DNA from: JBIOWF01 sp044868295
GTDB lineage: Bacteria; Actinomycetota; Actinomycetes; Streptosporangiales; Streptosporangiaceae
Direction: 5' to 3'
DNA length: 64,000 bases
Assembly (NCBI GenBank): GCA_044868295.1
Contig: JBIOWF010000229.1
Span: 31,217 to 95,216 of the forward strand
Shown here one piece after another: positions 1 through 8,299 of the stretch. The notes beneath the pieces are model-generated. The model worked only from the letters and a program-made list of their open reading frames with translations. It was not told the origin of the DNA and did no database searches. Position 1 is the stretch's first letter. Each line of letters opens with the position of its first letter. The position numbers and the translations under genes are program-made.

Positions 1-500
1 TCCGGCAGGCCGAACGTGACGACGCCGGACCCGGCGGCGGCGAGCAGGGCGTCGACGTGCCCGTGGTAGCAGCCCGCGAACTTCACCACCTTCGACCGCC
101 CGGTGAAACCACGCGCGAGCCGTACGGCCGACATCGTGGCCTCGGTGCCGGAGCTGACCAGGCGGACCTTCTCCACCGGCTCGACGCGGGAGACGATCTC
201 CTCCGCGAGCAGGACCTCTCCCTCGGTCGCGGTGCCGAACGAGAATCCCCGCGAGAGCGCCTCACCGAGCGCCTCGACGACCGCCGGATGCCGATGGCCG
301 AGGATCATCGGACCCCATGAGCAGACGAGGTCGACATAGGTGTTGCCGTCGACGTCCGTGACGTACGGGCCCTGGCCGGAAGCCATGAACCGGGGGGTGC
401 CGCCGACCGCGCCGAATGCGCGCACCGGCGAATTGACGCCGCCGGGCACGATCTGCCGGGCACGGTCGAACAGGTCCTCAGAGGTCTGCGTACGAGTCAC
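1..500 (-). CDS. hemL: Glutamate-1-semialdehyde 2,1-aminomutase, N-terminal part (gene runs off the window)
   Basis: PLP enzyme that converts glutamate-1-semialdehyde to 5-aminolevulinate, the last step of the C5 route to heme. About 166 N-terminal residues are visible: FDRARQIVPGGVNSPVRAF near the start, then VDLVCSWGPMILGHRHP, VSSGTEATMSAVRLARG and FAGCYHGHVDALL, all characteristic of HemL. The PLP-binding lysine lies outside the window. The start is GTG at 500; another GTG at 506 is possible, just after an in-frame stop at 510-512. It belongs functionally with hemB/hemC/hemA downstream, though a transketolase-like gene and others separate them. Confidence 0.93.
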   Translation of the reverse strand, partial: MTRTQTSEDLFDRARQIVPGGVNSPVRAFGAVGGTPRFMASGQGPYVTDVDGNTYVDLVCSWGPMILGHRHPAVVEALGEALSRGFSFGTATEGEVLLAEEIVSRVEPVEKVRLVSSGTEATMSAVRLARGFTGRSKVVKFAGCYHGHVDALLAAAGSGVVTFGLP

Positions 501-702
501 GCACACAGATTACGGGCCTCACCGGCCGGTCTCAGCTCTGGCACCGGCACTCGGCGGTCCGGGTGAGATCGCTGCCGGAGCCGGAGTGGCGATCGCTCTC
601 GCCGCCGCCGTCATCGCCTATCTGGCGTCCGGGCACCGGAACGACGATCCTGCCGATCCCGGCCCGGCGGACCTGTCACCGGGGTGTTGAGGTGCGGTCG
701 GG

Positions 703-3053
703 TCAGCGGCCGAGGAGCCCCAAGGCGGCGTCGACGATGCCGCCGACATCGATGCCGTGCAGTTTGTACGCGTCGTCGAGGCTGGAGGACTGGCCGAACC
801 GGGTCACGCCCAGGCAGCGGATCCGGTCACCGCGAGCCCCGGCCAGGAACGACAGCGTGTGCGGGTGTCCGTCGAGGATCGTCACCAGCGGGGTCGGGTG
901 TGCTGAGGGGAACAGCACTTCGATGATGTCGGTGCCGTCCTCGGCATCGACGCTGCCGCGTCGTTGGAAGGAGCGGAAGACAAGGTCCGGGCTGGTGAGG
1001 CAAACGACTCCTGCCGTGACATCGAGCTCTCGAAGTGCGGCGGCGGCGGACAGCACCTCGGGCATGATCGCCCCGACGCCCACCAGCGTGACCTGTTCGA
1101 CGGCCGACTCGTGGTCGGTCAGCCGGTATCCCCCGGCGACGGACTGACGGCGTCGGCGCTCGAGCATGATCGGGTCGTCGGGCACGGCGGCGAGCGCGGG
1201 ATCGATGGGCCGCGTCGACAGGCGGAAGTAGGCCGAGGTGCCTCCGGGGATTCCCACCTGACTCATCGCGTGCAGGAAGCACCATTCGAGGTCGTGCGCG
1301 AAAGCCGGCTCCCAGGCGACGCACCCCGGCTGTTCCAGGCCGATCGAGGGTGTCGTGATGGACTGGTGCGCTCCTCCCTCGGGCGCGAGGGTGATGCCCG
1401 ACGGCGTGCCGACCAGGATGGACTGACCTCCGGCGTAGATGCCGTACGACCACGGTTCCAGCGCGCGCGACACGAACGGGTCATACAGCGTGGCGATGGG
1501 GATGAGGCGCTCTCCCCAGCGGCTCCATGTCGCGCCCAGCTCGGCGGCCAGCCCCACGAGGTTGACCTCCGCGATGCCGAGTTCGACATGCTGACCGCTC
1601 CTGCCCTCCGCCCAGCGCAGCACCCGCTGGCGATCGTCGGCGAACCAGTCACGCCGGTCCTGGACCGACCACACACCGGCTTTGTTGATCCAGCCGCCCA
1701 GGTTGGTGGAGGAGGCGACGTCCGGGCTGCACGTCACCACGCGACGTGCCACCTCTGGGGCGTCGCGGTGGATGTCCGCGAGCAGCCGGCCCAGGGCCGC
1801 CTGGGTCGACGTGGCCTTGCGATGGGGATGCCCCAATGACGAGGGAACCCTGATCGGGGGCGCGGCGGCGACGGTGTCGCGCCGGAGCTGGTCGCCGCGC
1901 CGGCGGCACAGCCTTCCCTCGGCGCTCTCCGGGTCGAAAGGTCGCCAGGGGTCCTCGGCCGACATGCCGCAGGCCTGGGCGAGCATCTCCATCTGCGCAC
2001 CGGTGAGCAGCGCCGAGTGATTGTTCGGATGCCCCTCGGTCGGAAGGCGGCACCCCTTGATCGTGTACGCGAAGACGACGGTGGGACGGGCCGCGTCGAT
2101 GGCGCCGAACGTGTCGAGCAGCAGACCGAGATCGTGTCCACCCAGGTCACGCACAAGCGACGCCACCTGGTCCGCCCGCATGGCGGCCAGGAGGCCGCGG
2201 AGCGCGAGGTCGTCGTGCCCGGCGACGATCCGTTCGACCAGTTCGTCGCTCTCGGTGCGGAGCAGGCGCTGATACTCCTCGTTGGGCATCTCCTCCAGTC
2301 GCCGGCGAAGCGCCTGTCCCCCCGGACGCGCAAAGACCTCGGAGATCTCACGACCCCATTTGAGGGTGACGACCTCCCACCCGGCGGCCGAGAACATGCC
2401 CTGGAGTCTGCCGATCTGGATGTCCGGCACCACTCGGTCCAGTGACTGCCGGTTGAGGTCGACGACCCACAGCAGCTCGCCGAGCTTCGCGACGGCCGGG
2501 TCGGCGACCGCCTCCCAGATGGCGCCCTCATCGAGCTCCGCGTCACCCAGCAGGCTGATGAACCGGCCCGCGGGGGGACTCGAGGGGAAATGTGAGGAGA
2601 CATAGCGGTGCGACATGGCCGCCCAGAGAGCCGCGGTCGCGCCGATCCCCACAGAGCCCGTGGAGAAGTCAACGGTGTCCGGGTCCTTCAGACGGCTGGG
2701 ATAGCTCTGCAGTCCCCCTTGGCCCGCAGGGTGGTCAGGAACTCCGGCTTCAGGTCACCCAGCAGGTAGTTGATCGCGTGCAGCACAGGTGAGGCGTGGG
2801 GCTTGACCGACACCCGGTCGTACGCGGTGAGCTCATGCAACCAGAGGGCCACCATGATGTCGACCATCGACGCCGAGGAGGCCTGGTGCCCGCCCACCTT
2901 CACGCCGGAGGTGTTCGGCCGCCTCCGGTTGGCCGCGTCCACGATGGCGGTGGCGAGCCACAGGACCCGCTGGGAGATCGCGCGCAGAGTGGCGGTGTCC
3001 GGCCGCGAAACGATCGAGCCGATGGCCGGGTCGAGCTGGGACAGTAAAGCCAT
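703..3053 (-). pseudogene. Pyruvate dehydrogenase E1/transketolase-like gene broken by a frameshift
   Basis: A thiamine-diphosphate enzyme split between two minus-strand frames. The N-terminal frame starts at ATG 3053 (MALLSQLDPAIG) and carries GVKVGGHQASSASMVDIM and SVKPHASPVLHAINYLLGDL. It leaves frame after TTLRAKG at a run of five G (plus-strand C at 2714-2718). The downstream frame resumes with LQSYPSRLKDPDTVDFSTG and GIGATAALWAAM, then the ThDP motif GDAELDEGAIWEAV, and runs to the stop at 703. One extra G restores the continuous AceE-type reading. Either a sequencing error in a homopolymer or a true frameshift fits. The family converts 2-oxoacids or ketoses; the substrate here is unknown. 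An Lrp/AsnC regulator is divergent. Confidence 0.8.
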
Positions 3054-3191
3054 GGTGTCCTCGAAGTCGCGAAGCCGGAGAAGAGGCGTCAAGCACGACT
3101 CTGTCTGTGGGGTCGTGGCGCTGTGGGTCCTGGATCTGGGGCGCTGGAGAGCGTCCCGCACTGGAATGGTCCGACGCCTCGGCTACCGCGA

Positions 3192-3225
3192 CAACACCTG
3201 CTGCGCCGGTGTTGCGCAGAACGCA
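3192..3225. promoter_or_regulatory. Inverted repeats between the Lrp-type regulator and the E1-like gene
   Basis: CAACACC (3192-3198) and GGTGTTG (3208-3214) form a 7-bp inverted repeat with a 9-nt spacer. Next to it TGCG-CAGAA-CGCA (3213-3225) is a second short palindrome. Both lie in the divergent intergenic region, where Lrp/AsnC proteins usually autoregulate. Function is inferred from position only. Confidence 0.4.
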
Positions 3226-3292
3226 GCTCTCATCGCCTGCCAAGGCCAGATGTGAGCATGATGTGTGAAGGTGTCCGCACGAAAGGCAGCCC

Positions 3293-3751
3293 ATGCCCCG
3301 CCACAACCTCGATCAGGTCGATCACCAGATCCTCGACATCCTCCGGCGCGACGCGCGGGCGCCCATCAGCGATATAGCGCGGGCGGTCAGCCTGTCCTCG
3401 GCTCCCGTGACGCGGCGGATCCAGCGACTCGAACGACTGGGGGTCATCAGGGGGTACGTCGCCCTCATCGACGATCAGTTGTCGGGCAACTTGGAGGCGT
3501 TCACCGAGATCCGGCTCAACGGGGCCACCGAGACCGGCGAACTCGCCCAGATCTTGAAGGAAATCCCCGAGGTTCAGGATTTCTTCACCATCGCGGGTGA
3601 TCCCGACGCGTTGGTGCGCATACGGGTGGACGACGTCGATCACCTGCAACGGGTCGTGAACGCGATGCGCCGTACCGGCAAATTGACCGGGACCAAGACG
3701 CTTATCGTCATGTACCAGTGGAGCCGCCTGGACAGCACCCTCGAAGAGTAG
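3293..3751 (+). CDS. Lrp/AsnC family transcriptional regulator
   Basis: A 152-residue DNA-binding regulator. The N-terminal winged helix-turn-helix opens with DQVDHQILDILRRDARAPIS and the recognition region SLSSAPVTRRIQRLERLGVI. The C-terminal RAM-type ligand/oligomerisation domain includes QDFFTIAGDPDALVRIRVDD. Length matches the family. It is divergent from the thiamine-dependent E1/transketolase-like gene, so it most likely controls that gene and itself, probably in response to an amino acid or 2-oxoacid; the effector is not deducible. Start ATG at 3293, preceded by AAAGGCAGCCC. Confidence 0.9.
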   Translation: MPRHNLDQVDHQILDILRRDARAPISDIARAVSLSSAPVTRRIQRLERLGVIRGYVALIDDQLSGNLEAFTEIRLNGATETGELAQILKEIPEVQDFFTIAGDPDALVRIRVDDVDHLQRVVNAMRRTGKLTGTKTLIVMYQWSRLDSTLEE

Positions 3752-3780
3752 GTGCCGATCGCGCCCCAGTGGCCACGGCC

Positions 3781-4425
3781 CTACTCGCAGGCGTCGGCGA
3801 GCCAGTCGAGGACGCGGAGCGGATCCGGGAGGGGGCGGCCGTCGGGCGGCCGGATCCAGGTCACCACGGAGCCGGTGGCCAGGGCCGACGGCGGCGCCAG
3901 GACGTAGCTGTCGCGGCAGTGCCAACGCAGGCCGGGCGTGGTCTCGATGGTCTCGGGCGCGTAGTCGAGGTGGCAGGACCACCACTCGTCCTCGTCCTCG
4001 GGCGCGCCCCGGGTGGCGACGTAAAAAAGGACCCGTTCGCCGTCGGCGGCGACCGGGCCCGTTGCGAAGCGAGCGGCGTCCATGGCGGCCAGCGCGGCCG
4101 TCCCGGCCGCCGCCGGCACGTCGAATACGTCGAACACTCTGCCTGTCGGGAGGATCACATTGGCATCGGGATTCTGCTCCCACCAGCGGGTCAGCAGCGC
4201 CGAGTCGACCGTGGCCTGCATCTTCCAGGCCGGGGAGAGCGGATGCGCGCCCGGCTCGGGACAGCCGAGCCGGTCACAGGAGCAGGCCCGGCCGCCCTCG
4301 CCCAGCGGATGGGCCCCCATACAGCTCGCCCAGCCGAGCTGGGCGTATTCGAGCACCGAGGTGACCTTCCGCGGCGCTCGATGCGCACGCCGTTTCGTGC
4401 GGCGAGCCAGCGGTACCCCCACCAT
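3781..4425 (-). CDS. Bifunctional DNA primase/polymerase N-terminal-like protein
   Basis: A 214-residue protein resembling the stand-alone Prim-Pol (bifunctional primase/polymerase N-terminal) proteins of actinomycetes. Visible features are LEYAQLGWASCMGAHPL near the start, a cysteine-rich stretch CSCDRLGCPEPGAHPL, TRWWEQNPDANVILPTGR and a C-terminal WIRPPDGRPLPDP. No helicase or other primase partner is nearby, so a role in DNA synthesis is not shown. ATG 4425 is preferred because GGAGGAG lies 4 nt upstream; an upstream in-frame ATG at 4443 lacks this. It lies just downstream of hemB on the same strand. Confidence 0.7.
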   Translation of the reverse strand: MVGVPLARRTKRRAHRAPRKVTSVLEYAQLGWASCMGAHPLGEGGRACSCDRLGCPEPGAHPLSPAWKMQATVDSALLTRWWEQNPDANVILPTGRVFDVFDVPAAAGTAALAAMDAARFATGPVAADGERVLFYVATRGAPEDEDEWWSCHLDYAPETIETTPGLRWHCRDSYVLAPPSALATGSVVTWIRPPDGRPLPDPLRVLDWLADACE

Positions 4426-4514
4426 GGCGCTCCTCCCCCACAAGATGACCCTGTTGCACCTGATAATGCCCTTTGGGTAAGCCGACGCACAGCGCGACCC
4501 CCGGATATGACCCG

Positions 4515-5501
4515 TCAGGATAGTCTTCGCGCCACCTCCGTGGCCCAGTAAGTCAAAATGAGATCCGCTCCGGCCCGGCGAATGGCGATGAGCGACTCCA
4601 TGATGACGCGTTCCCGATCGATCCAGCCGTTGGCCGCCGCCGCCTCGACCATCGCGTACTCACCGCTGACCTGATAGGCCGCGACCGGCACCTCGACCAG
4701 GTCACGCACCTGGCGCAGGATGTCCAGGTAGGCGAGAGCCGGCTTGACCATGACCGCGTCCGCGCCCTCCGCGAGGTCGAGCCGCACCTCGCGCAGCGCC
4801 TCGCCGATCGGGCCCGCCGGATCCTGCTGGTACGCGTTGCGGTCGCCGAACCGGGGCGCGCACTCGGCCGCGTCCCGGAAGGGGCCGTAGAAGGCCGAGG
4901 CGTACTTCGCCGAGTAGGCGAGGATCGGGATCTCGGCGAAGCCGTTCGCGTCGAGCGCTTCCCGGATGGCCCTGACCTGCCCGTCCATCATGCCGCTCGG
5001 CGCGATCATCTGGGATCCGGCGGCCGCCTGCGCGACCGCGGCGGAGCCGTACCGCTCCAGGGTCGCGTCGTTGTCCACCTCGCCGGTCTCGGTCAGCAGG
5101 CCGCAGTGACCGTGGTCGGTGTACTCGTCCAGGCACGTGTCCGTCATCACCACGAGCGCGTCGCCCACCTCTGCGGCGACGTCCGCGAGCGCGAGCTGCA
5201 CGATCCCCTCGGGATCGTCGGCGGCCGAGCCCCGCGCGTCCTTGTGCAGCGGCACCCCGAACAGCATCACGCCGCCCACCCCGGCCTCGGCCGCCTCGTG
5301 GGCGGCCTTGCGCAGCGAGTCACGTGTGTGCTGGAAGACCCCGGGCATGGATCCGACCGGCTGCGGCTCGTCGATGCCCTCCTTGACGAACATCGGCAGG
5401 ATCAGCTCGGCGGGGTGCAGCCGCGTCCCGGCCACCATCCGGCGTAACGGCGGGGTACGGCGCAGCCGCCGCGGCCGCGCCACCGGGAATTCTGCGTTCA
5501 A
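4515..5501 (-). CDS. hemB: Delta-aminolevulinic acid dehydratase (porphobilinogen synthase)
   Basis: Condenses two 5-aminolevulinate molecules to porphobilinogen. The 328-residue length is normal. The two Schiff-base lysines are K199 (YSAKYASAFYGPF) and K253 (VMVKPALAYLDIL). The metal loop reads DTCLDEYTDHGHCG, with Cys at 123 and 133 but Asp at 125, so it is not the complete three-cysteine zinc site. Translation starts at TTG 5501, with GGAGAA about 8 nt upstream. It follows the cobA-hemD fusion on the same strand after about 90 bp and is probably part of the rex-hem transcription unit. Confidence 0.95.
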   Translation of the reverse strand: MNAEFPVARPRRLRRTPPLRRMVAGTRLHPAELILPMFVKEGIDEPQPVGSMPGVFQHTRDSLRKAAHEAAEAGVGGVMLFGVPLHKDARGSAADDPEGIVQLALADVAAEVGDALVVMTDTCLDEYTDHGHCGLLTETGEVDNDATLERYGSAAVAQAAAGSQMIAPSGMMDGQVRAIREALDANGFAEIPILAYSAKYASAFYGPFRDAAECAPRFGDRNAYQQDPAGPIGEALREVRLDLAEGADAVMVKPALAYLDILRQVRDLVEVPVAAYQVSGEYAMVEAAAANGWIDRERVIMESLIAIRRAGADLILTYWATEVARRLS

Positions 5502-5569
5502 TGTGGTTTCTCCGCTCGGGCCTCGGATGACCTCGTGACATGTCCAACGCGCCGGACCGCGCAGGTCAT
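5498..5569 (-). CDS. Possible 23-residue linker ORF overlapping the hemB start
   Basis: A short frame from ATG 5569 (MTCAVRRVGHV...) whose TGA stop overlaps the TTG start of hemB (TTGA). It fits the pattern of start/stop-coupled micro-ORFs elsewhere in this cluster but shares no sequence with them and could be chance. Confidence 0.2.
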   Translation of the reverse strand: MTCAVRRVGHVTRSSEARAEKPH

Positions 5570-5591
5570 CCCGGCGGCTACCGGCGCGACA

Positions 5592-7181
5592 TCATTTGGT
5601 GCGGCGCCGCGCGCCCCGGCGAGTCTGGGACGGCCGGCGAGGAACCTCACCGGCTGAGACGGCCGCGTGCCGCTGCTTGGCACCATACTGCGCGAGGGCC
5701 GCCGCCAGGGCGGAAGCTGACGGCTTGTCAGCCATCACGTCGACCCGGAGGCCGAACTCCTCGGCCGTCTTGGCGGTCTGCGGGCCGATGACCGCGATGA
5801 CCGTGACGTTGTGCGGCTTGCCGGCGATGCCGACGAGATTGCGCACGGTCGAGGACGACGTGAAGAGCACGGCGTCGAAACCGCCGCCCTTGATCGCCTC
5901 ACGGATCGGCGCGGGCGGCGGCGCCGCGCGCACCGTCCGGTACGCCGTCACGTCGTCGCACTCCCAGCCCAGCTCGGTCAGCCCGGCGACCAACGCCTCG
6001 GTGGCGATGTCCGCGCGGGGCAGCAGGACGCGGTTGATCGGGTCCAGCATCGAGTCGTACGGAGGCCACTCGGCCAGCAGGCCTTCCGACGACTGGTCGC
6101 CGGTCGGCGTCAGGTCGGGCTTCACTCCGAACTCGACGAGCGCCTTCGAGGTGGCGTCGCCGACGGCCGCCACCTTCAGCCCGGCGAACGCCCGCGCGTC
6201 CAGGCCGTACTCCTCGAACTTCTCGCGGACGGCCTTGACGGCGTTGGCGCTGGTGAAGGCGACCCACTCGTAGCGCCCGGTGACCAGGCCCTTGATGGCC
6301 CGGTCCATCTGCTGCGGGGTGCGCGGCGGCTCCACGGAGATCGTCGGCACCTCCTCGGGCACCGCGCCGTAGGACCGCAGCTGCTCCGACAGCCCGGCCG
6401 CCTGTTCCTTCGTACGCGGCACGAGGACCCGCCAGCCGAACAGCGACTTGGTCTCGAACCACGACAGCCGGTCGCGCATGCCGACGGCCTCACCGACGAC
6501 GATGATCGCCGGCTCGGTCATGCCCGCGTGCTTGAGGTCGGGGCCGATCCGGCCGAGCGAGGACACCACGGTGTACTGCTCGGTCGTGGTGCCGTCGCTC
6601 GTCACCGCGACCGGGGTCGAGTCGGGCTTGCCGCCCGCGATCAGCGCCTTGGCGATCGGAACCGCGTCCGCGACGCCGTTGTAGATGACCAGGGTGCCCT
6701 CGCACGTGGCGTGCCGTGCCCAATCGTTCACCTGCGCGGCGTCCACGATCCGGAACTCCGGGACGGCCACCGCCGGCGGGATCCCCGCATAGGTCAGTAC
6801 GGCTGTCGCGGGCGGGACGCCTGGCACGATCTCGAAGTCGACGTCGGCCTTGGCGCAGGCCGCGACCTCGTCGGTGACCGAGGAGAAGAACGACGGATCG
6901 CCGGGGCACACCCGCACGACGATCCGGCCGGCCTTCGCCTCCTGAACCGTCTTCAGCGACACCGACCCCTCGACGGCGTCGGCCGCGATGTCCACGACCT
7001 CCACGCCCTCACGGCAGTGGCGGAGCAGCGGCGCGTGCACGTCGTGGTCGATGAGCACGACGTCGGCCTTGGCCAGCAGTTCGGCGCCACGAAGGGTGAG
7101 CAGGTTCTCATCGCCGGGGCCCGCGCCGACGAAGGCGACGAACCCGGGCCGGGGCTCTGGACTGTGATTCGCGGGGCTCAA
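5592..7181 (-). CDS. hemD: Fused uroporphyrinogen-III C-methyltransferase / uroporphyrinogen-III synthase
   Basis: A 529-residue two-domain enzyme. Residues about 12-250 are a SAM-dependent CobA/SUMT-type methylase: FVAFVGAGPGDENLLTLRGA at the start, VRVCPGDPSFFSS and EIVPGVPPATAVLTYAGIP further on. Residues about 270-505 are HemD: RVLVPRTKEQAAGLSEQLR, VAFTSANAVKAVRE and FDAVLFTSSSTVRNLVGIAG. HemD closes and inverts hydroxymethylbilane to uroporphyrinogen III; the methylase begins the siroheme/cobalamin branch. Fusion of the two is common in actinobacteria. The start is TTG 7181, overlapping the hemC stop (TTGA). The last 25 or so residues are basic (RRPSQTRRGARRRTK). Confidence 0.93.
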   Translation of the reverse strand: MSPANHSPEPRPGFVAFVGAGPGDENLLTLRGAELLAKADVVLIDHDVHAPLLRHCREGVEVVDIAADAVEGSVSLKTVQEAKAGRIVVRVCPGDPSFFSSVTDEVAACAKADVDFEIVPGVPPATAVLTYAGIPPAVAVPEFRIVDAAQVNDWARHATCEGTLVIYNGVADAVPIAKALIAGGKPDSTPVAVTSDGTTTEQYTVVSSLGRIGPDLKHAGMTEPAIIVVGEAVGMRDRLSWFETKSLFGWRVLVPRTKEQAAGLSEQLRSYGAVPEEVPTISVEPPRTPQQMDRAIKGLVTGRYEWVAFTSANAVKAVREKFEEYGLDARAFAGLKVAAVGDATSKALVEFGVKPDLTPTGDQSSEGLLAEWPPYDSMLDPINRVLLPRADIATEALVAGLTELGWECDDVTAYRTVRAAPPPAPIREAIKGGGFDAVLFTSSSTVRNLVGIAGKPHNVTVIAVIGPQTAKTAEEFGLRVDVMADKPSASALAAALAQYGAKQRHAAVSAGEVPRRPSQTRRGARRRTK

Positions 7182-8110
7182 AGTGCCTGTTCCCCCATCA
7201 ACGTGCCGGCCCCTTCGGCGATCATGGCGGCCGCGAGCTCGCGACCCAGGCCCATGGCCGCCGGAGAAGGTCCGGAGGTGGACTTGCGCACTGATCGGAC
7301 ACCGTCGATGGCCACGACGGCGGCGGTCAGGTTGAGAATGTGCCCGTCAACGGAGGCGAACGCACCTACCGGCGCCGCGCAGCCCGCCTCAAGGGCCGAG
7401 AGCACCGCCCGCTCCGCGGTGACCGCGGCGCGGGTGTGCGAATCGTCCATGACGCCCAGCAGCTCGATCAGATCGGCGCGGGTGGCCAGGCACTCGACGG
7501 CGAGCGCGCCCTGACCCGGCGCGGGCAGCATCTCGTCGACCTCGAAGATCTGGGAGATCTCGCTGTCCCGGCCGATCCTGGCGAGCCCGGCCGCGGCCAG
7601 CACAACCCCGTCCAGCTCGCCCGAGGTGACCTTGCCGATGCGGGTGTCCGCGTTGCCCCTGATCGGGACGTAGTGCAGGTCCGGCCGCAGCGCGCGCAGT
7701 TGCGCGATGCGGCGCGGAGAGCCGGTGCCGACCTTCGCGCCCGGCGGCAGATCCGAGAGCGGGGCCGGGCCGACCAACGCGTCACGCGGGTCGTCACGCG
7801 GCGATATGGCGGCGATCACGATCCGCTCGTCCACCGCCGTCGGCAGGTCCTTGAGCGAGTGGACCGCGAAGTCGATCTCACCGTCGATGAGCTTGGCACG
7901 CAGCTCGCTGACGAACACCCCGGTGCCGCCGAGCTGCGTGAGCTGGGCCTTCGTGACGTCGCCGAACGTCGTGACGCCCACGAGCTCGACGCTCCGGCCG
8001 GTCAGCGCCGTCAACCGGTCGGCCACGAGCTGGGACTGCGTGGTCGCCATCAGGCTCTTGCGGGTGCCGAGCCGCAACGGGCCGTCGTGGCCGTGCATTC
8101 GCTCGCTCAT
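7178..8110 (-). CDS. hemC: Hydroxymethylbilane synthase (porphobilinogen deaminase)
   Basis: Polymerises four porphobilinogens into hydroxymethylbilane. From ATG 8110 the protein has 310 residues: LRLGTRKSLMATTQSQLVAD at the start, the substrate loop VHSLKDLPTAVDERIVIAAI, VGTGSPRRIAQLRALRPDL, RGNADTRIGKV and the dipyrromethane cofactor cysteine C244 in ALEAGCAAPVGAF. ATG 8110 is chosen because AGGGGG lies 4 nt upstream; ATG 8098 is an alternative. Its start overlaps the stop of a 36-residue linker ORF (ATGA), and its stop overlaps the start of hemD, so it should be translationally coupled on both sides. Confidence 0.95.
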   Translation of the reverse strand: MSERMHGHDGPLRLGTRKSLMATTQSQLVADRLTALTGRSVELVGVTTFGDVTKAQLTQLGGTGVFVSELRAKLIDGEIDFAVHSLKDLPTAVDERIVIAAISPRDDPRDALVGPAPLSDLPPGAKVGTGSPRRIAQLRALRPDLHYVPIRGNADTRIGKVTSGELDGVVLAAAGLARIGRDSEISQIFEVDEMLPAPGQGALAVECLATRADLIELLGVMDDSHTRAAVTAERAVLSALEAGCAAPVGAFASVDGHILNLTAAVVAIDGVRSVRKSTSGPSPAAMGLGRELAAAMIAEGAGTLMGEQAL

Positions 8111-8217
8111 GACACCCCCTCGCCTAGCGGCTCGGGGTCTGGTCGTGCCGAAGGCGCGCAATTCGACACTTCGCGAAACGCACTGTGCTTATCGATTCGC
8201 TCGCTACGCTCGCTCAT
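8107..8217 (-). CDS. Linker micro-ORF 2 between hemA and hemC (36 residues)
   Basis: Begins ATG 8217 (MSERSERIDKHSAFREVS...) and ends ...DPEPLGEGVS; its TGA overlaps the hemC ATG as ATGA. Its own ATG overlaps the stop of linker 1 in the same way. It is a near-copy of linker 1 with 27 extra bases inside. The C-terminal codons for GEGV read GGCGAGGGGGTG and supply the ribosome-binding site for hemC. No known domain. A coupling/leader role is inferred; the peptide itself may be dispensable. Confidence 0.45.
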   Translation of the reverse strand: MSERSERIDKHSAFREVSNCAPSARPDPEPLGEGVS

Positions 8218-8299
8218 GACACCCCCTCGCCTAGCGGCTCGGGGTCGCATTCGCGAAACGCACTGCGCTTATTGATTCGCTCGCTACGCTCGCTCATGA
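8170..8299. repeat. Tandem duplication between hemA and hemC (50-bp direct repeats)
   Basis: A 50-bp segment at 8170-8219 recurs at 8250-8299 with two mismatches (8186/8266 and 8193/8273). A second segment, the 39 bp at 8101-8139, recurs exactly at 8208-8246. Together they show that the start region of hemC, with its ribosome-binding site and ATG, has been copied in tandem, creating the two linker ORFs. The core GAGCGTAGCGAGCG is itself a short direct repeat. Confidence 0.9.
8214..8297 (-). CDS. Linker micro-ORF 1 immediately after hemA (27 residues)
   Basis: ATG 8297 overlaps the hemA stop (ATGA); the peptide starts MSERSERINKRSAFREC and ends DPEPLGEGVS, with its TGA overlapping the ATG of linker 2. 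GGAGG lies 7 nt upstream inside the hemA 3' end, so initiation here looks efficient. Sequence is shared with linker 2 and, at both ends, with the leader ORF of acuC (19959-20018). Function unknown. Confidence 0.5.
   Translation of the reverse strand: MSERSERINKRSAFRECDPEPLGEGVS

Noticed and set aside
340..690. Plus-strand frame with a hydrophobic stretch (GVAIALAAAVIAYLASG) between hemL and the E1-like gene
   Set aside because: Most of it is antisense to hemL, and no ATG, GTG or TTG lies near the hydrophobic part; not supported as a gene.
5811..7514. 567-codon plus-strand open frame across hemD/hemC
   Set aside because: Antisense shadow typical of high-GC genes; the minus-strand hemD and hemC motifs are unequivocal.
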